DNA of 64,000 nucleotides from Acidiferrimicrobium sp. IK (lineage in GTDB: Bacteria; Actinomycetota; Acidimicrobiia; Acidimicrobiales; Palsa-688). This document shows positions 9,042 through 16,624 of this stretch, in pieces; position 1 is the first letter of the stretch, and each line of letters starts with the position of its first letter. Made by a program: the position numbers and the translations under genes. Below the pieces are notes generated by a model. That model worked only from the letters and a program-made list of their open reading frames with translations, ran no database searches and was not told where the DNA came from. The stretch is from NCBI RefSeq assembly GCF_025499425.1, contig NZ_JAIMCB010000005.1:62001-126000 (forward strand), written 5' to 3'.

Positions 9042-9800
9042 TCAGACCAGTTCGGGGGTGCGCCGGGCCCGGGACGAGACCCGAGGTTCGGTGTGACGAA
9101 CGGTCAGCCACCGCAGCTTCTTGGCGGCGGCGATAAACCACCACCCCGGGTCCAGCTCCCGGCGATGGAACGACAGCCGCGCCGATGTAGGCGCCGCGTG
9201 ATGGTTGGAGTGCAGGCCCTCGCCGGCGGTCAGCCACGCCAGCCACTGGCTGTTCGCGGCGTTTCCGTTGAAGGGCCGGCGGCCGAACGTGTGGCCCACC
9301 GCGTTGACGGCGGAGTTGAGCAGCAGGTAGCTGACCACGTGGACACCGGCGGCGAGCGCCACCAACTTCCAGTTGCCCCACAACGGAAGGAAGAGGATGC
9401 CGATTCCCACGGCCAGACCGATCAGCCCGTGATCGAACACCTTGTCCCAACGGTCGGGGACCAGGTCCTTGGCGTAACGGTCGACCGCGGCCCGGTCGGC
9501 GGCCGCCTTGCGGTACAGCAGCACGTTGCCCAGCTGCACCTGCCAGAAACCCTCGATGATCGGGGAGTGGGGATCGCCCTCCACGTCCACGAACGCGTGG
9601 TGACGCCGGTGCACCGCCGCCCACTGGCGGGGCTTGATGCCGGTGGTCAGCCACAACACCAGCCGGCACGCGAACTGCAAACCGGGCCGCATGGTGATCG
9701 CCTTGTGGGACACCGTCCGGTGCAAGTAGATGGTCGTCAGGAAGATGGCGACCTGGCAAACGGCCAAGCCGACGATCACAGCAAGGAGTATCCCGGGCAC
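9042..9800 (-). CDS. Acyl-CoA/acyl-lipid fatty acid desaturase (membrane)
   Basis: Diiron membrane desaturase that would introduce a cis double bond into an acyl chain (delta-9 type by similarity). All three histidine clusters are present: YLHRTVSH (HxxxxH), VHRRHHAF (HxxHH) and GLHSNHHAAP (HxxHH), plus an extra NxxGH in NAVGHTFG. The 252-residue protein has four hydrophobic segments as in the family and is at the short end of the range. The GTG at 9800 lies 6 nt after a TAGGTT -10 element (9807-9812). Electron donor is not encoded nearby; the small ferredoxin at 16186 is not linked. Confidence 0.87.
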   Translation of the reverse strand: MPGILLAVIVGLAVCQVAIFLTTIYLHRTVSHKAITMRPGLQFACRLVLWLTTGIKPRQWAAVHRRHHAFVDVEGDPHSPIIEGFWQVQLGNVLLYRKAAADRAAVDRYAKDLVPDRWDKVFDHGLIGLAVGIGILFLPLWGNWKLVALAAGVHVVSYLLLNSAVNAVGHTFGRRPFNGNAANSQWLAWLTAGEGLHSNHHAAPTSARLSFHRRELDPGWWFIAAAKKLRWLTVRHTEPRVSSRARRTPELV

Positions 9801-9806
9801 CGGTTC

Positions 9807-9812
9807 AACCTA
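9807..9812 (-). promoter_or_regulatory. -10 element of the desaturase gene
   Basis: TAGGTT on the minus strand ends 6 nt before the GTG start at 9800; no ribosome-binding site is present, so a leaderless mRNA is likely. Confidence 0.45.
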
Positions 9813-9921
9813 GCGGACGTGCCGCTGCTACCCGCCCGGTATCCGCACCGGTCCACTCCGGCAGCGCCCCCGCCGGGGGCGGTGTCCCCGCGGCATGAGA
9901 CGCTGCCCTAGCCTCCCACGG

Positions 9922-9951
9922 GTGCGGGCCACGGACGGGCGGGTGCGGTGA
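9922..9951 (+). CDS. Leaderless 9-codon mini-ORF coupled to dacB
   Basis: A TAGCCT -10 element (9909-9914) is followed by a 7-nt spacer and a GTG that opens a reading frame of nine sense codons (MRATDGRVR). Its TGA (9949-9951) overlaps the GTG of dacB (9948-9950) as GTGA. The arrangement suggests translation enters at the 5' end of a leaderless mRNA and is handed to dacB by stop-start coupling. A similar design is seen at 60541. Predicted from position only; the peptide itself need not be functional. Confidence 0.35.
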   Translation: MRATDGRVR

Positions 9952-11372
9952 GTCGTAGAGGGCGCCTGCTCCAGGTCGCCGCGGGGCTCGCGGTGATGGC
10001 GGGCGCCGCCGCGGTGCCGGGCGCGACGGCCGCGGCACCGACCACCCCGGCGGCAGGGGCCAGCATGCCAACCCCGCTCCTCTCGGTCCGTCGGGTGCCG
10101 GGCTGGATCGAGTCCACCCTGGCCGGTCAGCGGGTCGCGGCGACCCTCGCCGGGATCGTCACGCCAGCGGCGCTCGGGCCGGCCACCGCATGCCTGCTGG
10201 TGGAACAGGGCGGACGGGTGCTGACCGCCCGCAACGCCACGACGCCGGTCATCCCGGCCTCCAACATGAAGATCCTCACCGCCACCGCGGCTTTGGACAA
10301 GCTGGGTCCCGGCTATCGCTACACCACGGCGGTGAAAGCGGACCGGGCGCCGGCGGGCGGGGTGGTCACCGGGAACCTCTACTTGATCGGCAGCGGAGAC
10401 CCGGTGCTGCGCACCCCTCAATACGAAGCGACTCTGCGCGACACGGTGCCGCCCTACACCTCCCTGGCGGCTCTGGCCGCCCAGGTCAGAGCCGCCGGCG
10501 TCACCGAGGTCACCGGCGCGGTGATCGGCGACGAGAGCCGCTACGACACCCAGCGGCGGATCCCGACGTGGAAGCCGGTGTACACCGAGGAGGGCGACGC
10601 CGGGCCGCTGTCGGCCCTCAACGTCGACGACGGGTTCGCGTCGACGCCGACCGGTTTCGTCGGGGCGACGCAGCCCGCCCAGGCGGCCGCCCAGACCTTC
10701 ACCGCGCTGCTCGCCGCCGCCGGCGTCAAGGTCGACGGTCCCGCCGCCGGGCAGGGCAGCGCGCCGGCCGCGGCCGTCCCGGTGACCTCCATCCAGTCGG
10801 CGCCGCTGTCGCAGATCCTCGACGCGATCCTGACGCCGAGCGACGACACCGCGGCAGAGCTGGTCACCAAGGAGCTCGGCAAGGTGGCCGGCGGCGGCGG
10901 CACGACCGCCGCGGGGACCGCGGTCATCAAGGCTGACCTGACCGCGGACGGGCTGCCGGTCGCGGGGCTGGTGGCGGTGGACGGCTCGGGGCTGGACCGG
11001 GGGGACCGGGCTACGTGCGCGTTGGTGGTCGCGGCTCTGGACCGGGCCGGGACGGGGAGCGCGCTGATCTCCGAGCTGCCGGTGGCGGGCAAGACCGGCA
11101 CGCTCAGCTACCGCATGCGTGGCACCCCCGCTGTCGGGCGGGTCCTGGCCAAGACCGGCACCCTCGACGACGTGTCGGCCCTCAGCGGGTTCGTGCTGGC
11201 GTCGACCACCGCCCCGGCGCCGACACTGCAGCTACGGGCGCCGGTTGTGTTCTCATTGATCATGAACGGAGTTCCGGTGAGCACCGGTATCGACCTCGGA
11301 AACCGGGTGGGCGTCGCGCTCGCCGGCTACCCGGTGGTCCCCGCGGTGTCCACGCTGGATCCGCAAACGTGA
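9948..11372 (+). CDS. dacB: PBP4-type D-alanyl-D-alanine carboxypeptidase/endopeptidase (S13)
   Basis: Periplasmic or cell-wall peptidase that trims or cleaves peptidoglycan stem peptides. The 474-residue protein starts with a signal peptide (about 1-30, Ala-rich). The catalytic SxxK box is SNMK at residues 105-108. The second box, normally SxN (SDN in E. coli PBP4), reads SDD at 298-300, an unusual substitution. A DGSGL segment follows, and the KTG box is in LAKTGTLDDVSALSG (Lys402); an earlier KTG at 382-384 lies where homologues have non-catalytic residues. The start is set by the GTGA overlap with the mini-ORF. The stop overlaps the GTG of the LON-domain gene. Confidence 0.88.
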   Translation: MSRRGRLLQVAAGLAVMAGAAAVPGATAAAPTTPAAGASMPTPLLSVRRVPGWIESTLAGQRVAATLAGIVTPAALGPATACLLVEQGGRVLTARNATTPVIPASNMKILTATAALDKLGPGYRYTTAVKADRAPAGGVVTGNLYLIGSGDPVLRTPQYEATLRDTVPPYTSLAALAAQVRAAGVTEVTGAVIGDESRYDTQRRIPTWKPVYTEEGDAGPLSALNVDDGFASTPTGFVGATQPAQAAAQTFTALLAAAGVKVDGPAAGQGSAPAAAVPVTSIQSAPLSQILDAILTPSDDTAAELVTKELGKVAGGGGTTAAGTAVIKADLTADGLPVAGLVAVDGSGLDRGDRATCALVVAALDRAGTGSALISELPVAGKTGTLSYRMRGTPAVGRVLAKTGTLDDVSALSGFVLASTTAPAPTLQLRAPVVFSLIMNGVPVSTGIDLGNRVGVALAGYPVVPAVSTLDPQT

Positions 11373-12013
11373 CCGAGCGCCGGCTGCCGATGTTCCCCCT
11401 CGGCACCGTGCTGGTCCCAGGCGCCGTCCTCCCGCTCCACGTGTTCGAGCCCCGGTACCGGGCATTGATGGACGACCTGACCGGCGCCGAGCTCGGGACC
11501 CCGCTGATCGAACCGGAGTTCGGGGTGGTGATGATCGAGCGCGGCCACGAGGTGGGCGGCGGCGACGTCCGCGCCGCTCGCGGCACCACCGCCCGGCTGA
11601 TCGACGCGGAGCGCCTGCCCGACGGCCGCTGGTTGACCGCCGCGGTCGGCACCAACCGGTTCGTGGTCCGCGAGTGGCTCCCCGACGACCCATATCCGAT
11701 GGCGGTGGTCGAGGACATCGACGAACCACCCTGGGACGACGGCGACGACGGGCGGCTGGCCGCCGCCGCAACGGCACTGCGCCGGCTTCTCGGGTTGGCC
11801 GCTGAGCTGGAGGAGGACGTGACACCGGCGACGTTCGATCTGGCCGACGATCCGGCGGTGGCCGCCTGGCAGCTGTGCGCCCTCGCCCCGGTCGGACCGC
11901 TGGACCGCTACCGGCTGCTGGAGGCCCCCGACGTAGCCAGCCGACTCGACGCGCTCACCGACATGACCGCCGACATCGTCGCGGTGCTTGCACTCCGCCT
12001 TCGTGGGGGATAA
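11369..12013 (+). CDS. LON-substrate-binding-domain protein
   Basis: A 214-residue stand-alone protein with the N-terminal domain of Lon protease and no ATPase or peptidase part. It starts LPMFPLGTVLVPGAVLPLHVFEPRYRAL, the hallmark of the fold, followed by GVVMIERG and an alpha-helical C-terminal half. Such proteins are widespread in actinobacteria; they may bind peptides or unfolded protein but no reaction is known. Its GTG overlaps the TGA of dacB (GTGA), so translation is coupled. Confidence 0.82.
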   Translation: MTERRLPMFPLGTVLVPGAVLPLHVFEPRYRALMDDLTGAELGTPLIEPEFGVVMIERGHEVGGGDVRAARGTTARLIDAERLPDGRWLTAAVGTNRFVVREWLPDDPYPMAVVEDIDEPPWDDGDDGRLAAAATALRRLLGLAAELEEDVTPATFDLADDPAVAAWQLCALAPVGPLDRYRLLEAPDVASRLDALTDMTADIVAVLALRLRGG

Positions 12014-12045
12014 AGATCACTGGTCCGCCGACCCCTGGGAGCAGC

Positions 12046-12393
12046 GTGGCAGCCACCGAGCCGACGACTCAAACCACCGCCTCTAAGCGGGACACCCCGT
12101 CGATGAAGGACACGGCGTTCGAGCTGAAGGACCTCGTGCTGGCCTACGCCAAGCAGGAGACCCTCGACCCGCTCAAGGCTCTAGGTCGCTTCGTGGCCTT
12201 CGGGATCGCGGGAGCGATCCTGCTCTCCCTCGGCACGATCCTCGGCGCGCTCGCGGTGGTGCGGGCCATCCAGACGGAGACCTCGCCGCACCTGACCGGC
12301 AACCTCTCCTGGGTGCCCTACACCGGCGGGGTCCTCTTCGCGCTGGTCGTCGCCGGCGGGGCCGTCAGCCGCATCGGGAAGGCCCAGCCTTGA
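12046..12393 (+). CDS. Holin-X-like small membrane protein
   Basis: A 115-residue protein with a cytoplasmic N-terminal third, then two hydrophobic segments (about 50-75 and 90-110). The layout, including a KxExLDPLKxLGR-like stretch before the first membrane helix, resembles the actinobacterial 'holin superfamily III' (Holin-X, PF07332), which despite its name is not shown to lyse cells. A GTG at 12046 with GGGAGC just upstream is chosen; an internal ATG at codon 21 is possible. It is first in a chain of three tiny genes with overlapping stop/start codons. Confidence 0.6.
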   Translation: MAATEPTTQTTASKRDTPSMKDTAFELKDLVLAYAKQETLDPLKALGRFVAFGIAGAILLSLGTILGALAVVRAIQTETSPHLTGNLSWVPYTGGVLFALVVAGGAVSRIGKAQP

Positions 12394-12632
12394 CCCCCCC
12401 GCAGCACGGAGCCCCCAAGGGCAGCGGGCCCGGCGGTCGAGTCGAGATCGGAGACATCCGGGCCAAGCTCGGCGAGCTGGCCGGCGAGGTGGACGACACG
12501 ACGGCCAAGGCCAAGCCGATCATGACCTATGTGGCCGTCGGGGGAGCAGTGGCCCTCGTGGTCTTGGCGTTCGCTCTCGGGCGGCGCAAGGGCCGCCGCA
12601 GCTCCACGTGGGTCGAGGTGCGCCGCCTGTGA
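12390..12632 (+). CDS. Small single-pass membrane protein, unknown function
   Basis: An 80-residue protein with a Gly/Pro-rich N-terminus, an amphipathic segment (IRAKLGELAGEVDDTTAKAK) and one transmembrane helix at about residues 47-65, ending in a basic tail (GRRKGRRSSTWVEVRRL). The TTG start overlaps the stop of the preceding gene (TTGA), which decides this start. It looks like an anchored accessory subunit of the adjacent Holin-X-like protein; that is inference from gene order only. Confidence 0.55.
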   Translation: MTPPQHGAPKGSGPGGRVEIGDIRAKLGELAGEVDDTTAKAKPIMTYVAVGGAVALVVLAFALGRRKGRRSSTWVEVRRL

Positions 12633-12844
12633 GACGCCTGTTTCGCGCCGCGATCCGCTACGGGCTGCGAGCCGGGTGGTCGCGTGGCGTGCTCGACGGC
12701 AACCGGGCGTGGATCGCGGTCGGCGGTGTCGCGGTGCTCGGCCACCTGCTCGGCCGGGTCAGCGGAGCGGAGCCGGACGTGGTGTTCTCCGAGAAGCTCG
12801 CTCCAGGCGAGTCGTTCCGCATCACCCACCTGCCTCGCAGCTGA
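12629..12844 (+). CDS. Small membrane-associated protein, unknown function
   Basis: A 71-residue protein starting at a GTG that overlaps the previous stop (GTGA). The N-terminus is basic (MRRLFRAAIRYGLRAGWSRG), followed by one short hydrophobic stretch (WIAVGGVAVLGHLLGRV) and a polar tail with the segment LAPGESFRITHLP, which recurs in small actinobacterial membrane proteins. No enzymatic motif. It is the last gene of the three-gene overlapping chain. Confidence 0.5.
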   Translation: MRRLFRAAIRYGLRAGWSRGVLDGNRAWIAVGGVAVLGHLLGRVSGAEPDVVFSEKLAPGESFRITHLPRS

Positions 12845-12913
12845 CGGCCCGACCGCACCGCCCGGCCCCGAGCGATCAGAATCGGGGACCCGACACGACA
12901 GGAATTGGGAGCA

Positions 12914-13114
12914 GTGAAGGTCGTCCTCAGAAACCCGCGTCGCGAGCTGGACATGTCCGGACCTCGTCGCGTCAATGCGCTGCTCGCCGAGTTGGACCTC
13001 AACCGCGAGGCGGTGCTGGTCATAGTTGACGGCACCCTCGTGACCGGCGACGCCACCCTGCCCGCCGACGCCACCGTCGAGGTCCGCCCGGTGATCTCCG
13101 GGGGGGCCCGATGA
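12914..13114 (+). CDS. ttuB: MoaD/ThiS-like sulfur carrier (TtuB-type)
   Basis: A 66-residue beta-grasp (ubiquitin-like) protein predicted to carry sulfur as a C-terminal thiocarboxylate. It has the family pattern NALLAELDL ... VLVIVDGTLVTGDATLPADATVEVRPVISGG. The Gly-Gly is followed by Ala-Arg, so the tail would need trimming before activation. The GTG at 12914 is chosen with GGGAGC before it; an in-frame TTG lies 9 nt upstream. It is separated by 13 nt from a TtuA-type thiolase, which makes a role as the sulfur donor for tRNA 2-thiolation the best reading; MoaD or ThiS roles are less likely because no moa or thi gene is near. Confidence 0.72.
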   Translation: MKVVLRNPRRELDMSGPRRVNALLAELDLNREAVLVIVDGTLVTGDATLPADATVEVRPVISGGAR

Positions 13115-13127
13115 GAGGGGTGAGCGA

Positions 13128-14066
13128 GTGAAGTGCAAGGCCTGCCGCCAGCCGGCGGTCATCGACATCCCGCGTCACAACGCGGCGTTCTGCGCCGACT
13201 GCTTCGTGCGCCACTGCCAAGAGCAGGTGGTTCGTTCCATCGCCGCGTTCGACATGATGAGTCGCAGCGACCGGGTCCTCGTCGCGGTGTCCGGCGGGAA
13301 GGACTCCCTCGCGTTGTGGGACATGCTGATGGACCTCGGATACCAGGCCGACGGCTTGTACCTGGGTCTCGGCATCGGGGACTACAGCGGCTCGTCGATC
13401 GGCTACGTCCGGTCGTTCGCGGCCGATCGGGGAGCGACACTCGTCGAGGTCGACATCCCCGCCGAGTTCGGCTTCGACATCCCGACCGGCGCGGCGGCCG
13501 CTCGCCGGGCGCCGTGCTCGGCGTGCGGGCTGTCCAAGCGGCACCTGTTCAACAAGGCGGCACGCGACGGCGGCTACGACGCCGTGGCGACCGGGCACAA
13601 CCTCGACGACGAAGCCGCGGTGCTGTTCGGCAACGTCTTGCGTTGGGACACCGCCTACCTGGGCCGCCAGCTGCCGGTACTGCCCGGCACCGACGGCTTC
13701 GCCCGCAAAGTCAAGCCGCTGGTCCGCCTGAGCGAGCGCGAGACCGCCGCGTACTGCGTGATCAAGGGCATCGACTACCAGGTCGAGGAGTGCCCCCAGT
13801 CGGCCGGTAACCGCCACCTCGGCTACAAGGCCGCGCTCAACGACATCGAGGTCCGCTCGCCGGGGAGCAAGGCGGCGTTTTACTTCGGGTTCCTCGAACG
13901 GATCGCGCCGCTCGTCGCGGGTGTCGCCGAAGAAGAGCGCCGGGACCTGCACCCCTGCCCCGAGTGCGGCTCGCCGACCGTGGCGGACCTCTGCGCCTTC
14001 TGCGCCCTGGTCGCCAAGGCGACCCGTGGAAAGCTCAGCGGCGCCGCCGACAGGACCTCAGGGTGA
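13128..14066 (+). CDS. ttuA: TtuA-type tRNA-5-methyluridine(54) 2-sulfurtransferase
   Basis: PP-loop ATPase that adenylates tRNA and inserts sulfur, converting T54 to 2-thiothymidine when partnered with TtuB. The 312-residue protein has an N-terminal zinc finger (Cys3, Cys6, Cys22, Cys25), the PP-loop SGGKDS (55-60), Cys130 and Cys133 in APCSACG, Cys222 in EECPQ, and a C-terminal zinc finger (HPCPECG ... CAFC). The three cysteines at 130, 133 and 222 match the positions known to hold the [4Fe-4S] cluster in Thermus TtuA. GTG start; its stop overlaps the GTG of trmI. Ncs6/TtcA-like functions are alternatives but the paired zinc fingers favour TtuA. Confidence 0.85.
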   Translation: MKCKACRQPAVIDIPRHNAAFCADCFVRHCQEQVVRSIAAFDMMSRSDRVLVAVSGGKDSLALWDMLMDLGYQADGLYLGLGIGDYSGSSIGYVRSFAADRGATLVEVDIPAEFGFDIPTGAAAARRAPCSACGLSKRHLFNKAARDGGYDAVATGHNLDDEAAVLFGNVLRWDTAYLGRQLPVLPGTDGFARKVKPLVRLSERETAAYCVIKGIDYQVEECPQSAGNRHLGYKAALNDIEVRSPGSKAAFYFGFLERIAPLVAGVAEEERRDLHPCPECGSPTVADLCAFCALVAKATRGKLSGAADRTSG

Positions 14067-14929
14067 GCCGCCCCTTCACCGTCGGTGAGCGGGCGCTGCT
14101 CTTCGACAGCAAAGGCCGCCGGTACCTGGTCGCGCTGGCGGAGGGAGGCGAGTTCCACACCCATGCCGGGCCCATCGAGCACGACCAGCTGATCGGCAAG
14201 GACGAGGGCATCACCGTCCGCTCCCGGCGCGGCGCCCGCTACATCGCGGTTCGCCCCACTCTGGCAGAGGTGGTGTTGAAGATGCCCCGCGGCGCACAGG
14301 TCATCTACCCGAAGGACCTGGGCCCCCTGCTGATCATGGCCGACGTGTTTCCCGGCGCCCGGATCTTCGAGTCCGGCCTCGGTTCGGGGGCGCTGTCGAT
14401 GGCGTTGCTGCGGGCCGGGGCTGACATCACCGGCTACGAGGTCCGCGAGGACTTCGCGGCGAGGGCCCAGGCCAACGTCGCCGGCTTCCTCGGCGCCTCC
14501 GCCCTGGACCGGTACCACGTGGAGGTCCGGGATTCCTACGCCGGCGTCGACGCCCGGGACATTGACCGCTTCGTGCTCGACCTTCCAGAGCCGTGGCAGC
14601 TGGTGAGCCACGCCCGGACGTCGCTGCGCCCCGGCGGGATCTTCGTCGCCTACCTGCCGACGATCCTGCAGGTGGCAACGCTTCGCGCCGAGCTCGACCG
14701 GGCCGGCTTCGGCATGGCCGAGACAGTCGAGATCCTGCAGCGGAGCTGGCACATCGACGGGCAGTCGGTGCGCCCCGATCACCGGATGGTGGCCCACACC
14801 GGCTTTTTGACCTCCGCCCGCCTCCTCGATCTCGGCGATGCGCCTCCCCAGCCGCCAGCGCCCGCCGGCGAGGTCGAGGAGCCCGAACCGGTCGGCGCCG
14901 ACATCGTCCCGGACCCCGCCCTTTCATGA
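14063..14929 (+). CDS. trmI: tRNA (adenine-58-N1)-methyltransferase TrmI
   Basis: SAM-dependent methyltransferase forming m1A58 in the tRNA T-loop. The 288-residue protein has an N-terminal beta domain, then the Rossmann core with motif I IFESGLGSGALSMALL, motif II-like ITGYEVREDFAARA and the substrate-binding DRFVLDLPEPW, then a family C-terminus around SVRPDHRMVAHTGFLTSAR and a disordered Pro/Glu tail. Its GTG overlaps the ttuA stop (GTGA). Being coupled to ttuA is meaningful because m1A58 and s2T54 are neighbouring T-loop modifications and the first promotes the second in Thermus. Confidence 0.92.
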   Translation: MSRPFTVGERALLFDSKGRRYLVALAEGGEFHTHAGPIEHDQLIGKDEGITVRSRRGARYIAVRPTLAEVVLKMPRGAQVIYPKDLGPLLIMADVFPGARIFESGLGSGALSMALLRAGADITGYEVREDFAARAQANVAGFLGASALDRYHVEVRDSYAGVDARDIDRFVLDLPEPWQLVSHARTSLRPGGIFVAYLPTILQVATLRAELDRAGFGMAETVEILQRSWHIDGQSVRPDHRMVAHTGFLTSARLLDLGDAPPQPPAPAGEVEEPEPVGADIVPDPALS

Positions 14930-14999
14930 ACTGCTGGGACATCCCGGTGGCCGGCGACCGCCGGCCTGAGGCGTCGCGGTGCCCGCCGGGCCGGCGCCC

Positions 15000-16175
15000 A
15001 TGAACGGCCTCGACGTCCTCATCATCGTCATCGCGGCGGCCGCCGCGGTCGGCGGGTTCCGCATGGGATTCCTGGCCCGGGCCCTTTCGTGGGCCGGCCT
15101 GGCCGCCGGCTTGTACGTCGGCGCCCGCCTGGTCCCCACCGTCGCCGCCCACATGTCCCTGGCTTCGTCGACGTCACGGTTGCTCGTGGCGATGGCGGTC
15201 CTGATCGGCCCGGCCTTGATCGGCCTGGCGGTAGGGGCCAGCCTCGGGGCCAGCCTGTCGAGGGCGCTGCCGCTCGGCCCGCTGCGCCTCGTCGATCGCG
15301 GGATCGGCGCCCTGGTCGGGATCCTCGGCGTCTTGGTCGTCCTCTGGCTTCTCCTCCCGGCCCTCGGGTCGGTCCAGGGCCTGCCGGCGCGGGCCAGCCG
15401 GCAGTCGGCGATCTCCCGGTGGGTCGACGGCTCGTTCCCGGCTGCTCCCAACACCGTCGAACGGCTTCGACAGCTCGTCGGCAACCTCACCGGCCCCACG
15501 GTGTTCAACGGGCTTCACCAAGCCGAGAACACCGGGCCGCCGCCGGCGGCGGTCCCCCTCAGCCCGGCCACGGTGAGCGCGGTCACGGCCAGCACGGTGA
15601 AAGTCGAGGGGCAGGCCTGCAACCGGATCCAGGACGGCAGCGGCTTCACCGTCGCCCCGCACCTGGTGGTGACCAACGCCCACGTCGTGGCCGGGGAGCC
15701 GGCCGGCGAGACTTCGGTGATCACCCCGTCGGGGTCGACCCTGCCGGCGACGGTCGTGCGCTTCGATCCGAACCGGGACCTGGCCCTGCTGTCGGTGCCA
15801 GGACTGGCCGAGGCGCCGCTCAGCATCGCGACTGGCACGGTGGGGGAGCAGGGGGCGGTGTTCGGCCACCCCGGCGGCCAAACCGCCCTGCAGGTGATCC
15901 CCGCGGCGATCAGCCAGGAGGTCACCGCGGTGGGGGAGGATCTCTACAACACCCACTCCACCCGTCGGGACGTGTTCATCCTGGCCGCCTACCTGATGCC
16001 GGGTGACTCCGGCGGCGCGCTGGTGTCAACCGCCGGCAAGGTCATCGGCGTGGCTTTCGCCATCGCCCCCGACCGGCCGGGAACGTCCTACGCGCTGGCC
16101 AGCAGCGAACTGCAGGCTGTCCTGGCCAGCCCGACGACGGGCGCGGTGAGCACTCAGAGCTGCCTGGCGGGCTGA
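15000..16175 (+). CDS. MarP-type membrane serine protease (CvpA + trypsin-like)
   Basis: Membrane-bound periplasmic protease of the Mycobacterium MarP family, linked there to acid and oxidative stress resistance. From the ATG at 15000 it is 391 residues: a CvpA-like domain with four membrane helices (about 1-125), a linker, then a chymotrypsin-fold domain with His228 (TNAHVV), Asp260 (NRDLALL) and Ser337 (PGDSGGAL). Two cysteines (in EGQACNRI and TQSCLAG) could form the redox disulfide known in MarP. A GTG 21 nt upstream is possible, but homologues start near MNGLDVLI. It lies downstream of trmI and runs convergent with the ferredoxin gene. Confidence 0.88.
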   Translation: MNGLDVLIIVIAAAAAVGGFRMGFLARALSWAGLAAGLYVGARLVPTVAAHMSLASSTSRLLVAMAVLIGPALIGLAVGASLGASLSRALPLGPLRLVDRGIGALVGILGVLVVLWLLLPALGSVQGLPARASRQSAISRWVDGSFPAAPNTVERLRQLVGNLTGPTVFNGLHQAENTGPPPAAVPLSPATVSAVTASTVKVEGQACNRIQDGSGFTVAPHLVVTNAHVVAGEPAGETSVITPSGSTLPATVVRFDPNRDLALLSVPGLAEAPLSIATGTVGEQGAVFGHPGGQTALQVIPAAISQEVTAVGEDLYNTHSTRRDVFILAAYLMPGDSGGALVSTAGKVIGVAFAIAPDRPGTSYALASSELQAVLASPTTGAVSTQSCLAG

Positions 16176-16185
16176 CGCCCGGCGC

Positions 16186-16419
16186 TCACTCCTCGATGAA
16201 GATGCACTCCCCGGGGCACTCTTCCGCGGCCTCCTTGGTGGCGTCCTCCATCCCGTCGGGGACCACGGCCAAGCCTTCGTGCCCTCCCGGGTTGTCGAAG
16301 ACCTTGTCGCCTTCCTTCACGTACGAGAGTCCGTCGTCCAGCAGCGTGAACACGGCGGGGGCGATCTCCTCACAGAGACCGTCACCAGTGCAGAGATCCT
16401 GATCGATCCAGACCTTCAT
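16186..16419 (-). CDS. Small 3Fe-4S/4Fe-4S ferredoxin
   Basis: A 77-residue one-cluster ferredoxin of the type that donates electrons to cytochrome P450s and related oxygenases. Cluster residues are Cys10 and Cys16 in DLCTGDGLCEE and the C-terminal Cys in EECPGECIF; the position of the second cysteine of a CxxCxxC motif is Asp/Gly (CTGDGLC), as in [3Fe-4S] forms. An extra cysteine (PGEC) follows. ATG at 16419 with GAAGG upstream. No P450 or reductase is in the window, so its partner is unknown. It is divergent from mpa. Confidence 0.85.
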   Translation of the reverse strand: MKVWIDQDLCTGDGLCEEIAPAVFTLLDDGLSYVKEGDKVFDNPGGHEGLAVVPDGMEDATKEAAEECPGECIFIEE

Positions 16420-16624
16420 CGGGGATTGCCTTCGCTCTTCCAGGGGGACAAAGCCTGCGGATGGGAACCACAGCGGTCCTTTGGTAGGCGCGCCGCGGCA
16501 AGTGCTCGTCCTACAGTAGCGGACGCCCCGTTTGTCCCGGTGACACCGGCGGAATGCCCACTTCTTCCGCCGGGCCAGGGGGTACATTCCACCTTCAAGC
16601 TCGACCAGAGAGGAGGTGGTCGGT
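16420..16624. promoter_or_regulatory. Divergent ferredoxin/mpa promoter region
   Basis: The 205-bp interval holds a TACTGT -10-like hexamer on the minus strand (16513-16518) for the ferredoxin, with a leader of about 90 nt, and TACATT on the plus strand (16583-16588) for mpa. The mpa leader carries a perfect AGGAGG (16611-16616) 8 nt before the GTG at 16625. This proteasome promoter is therefore a leadered one, unlike most in the window. Confidence 0.45.
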
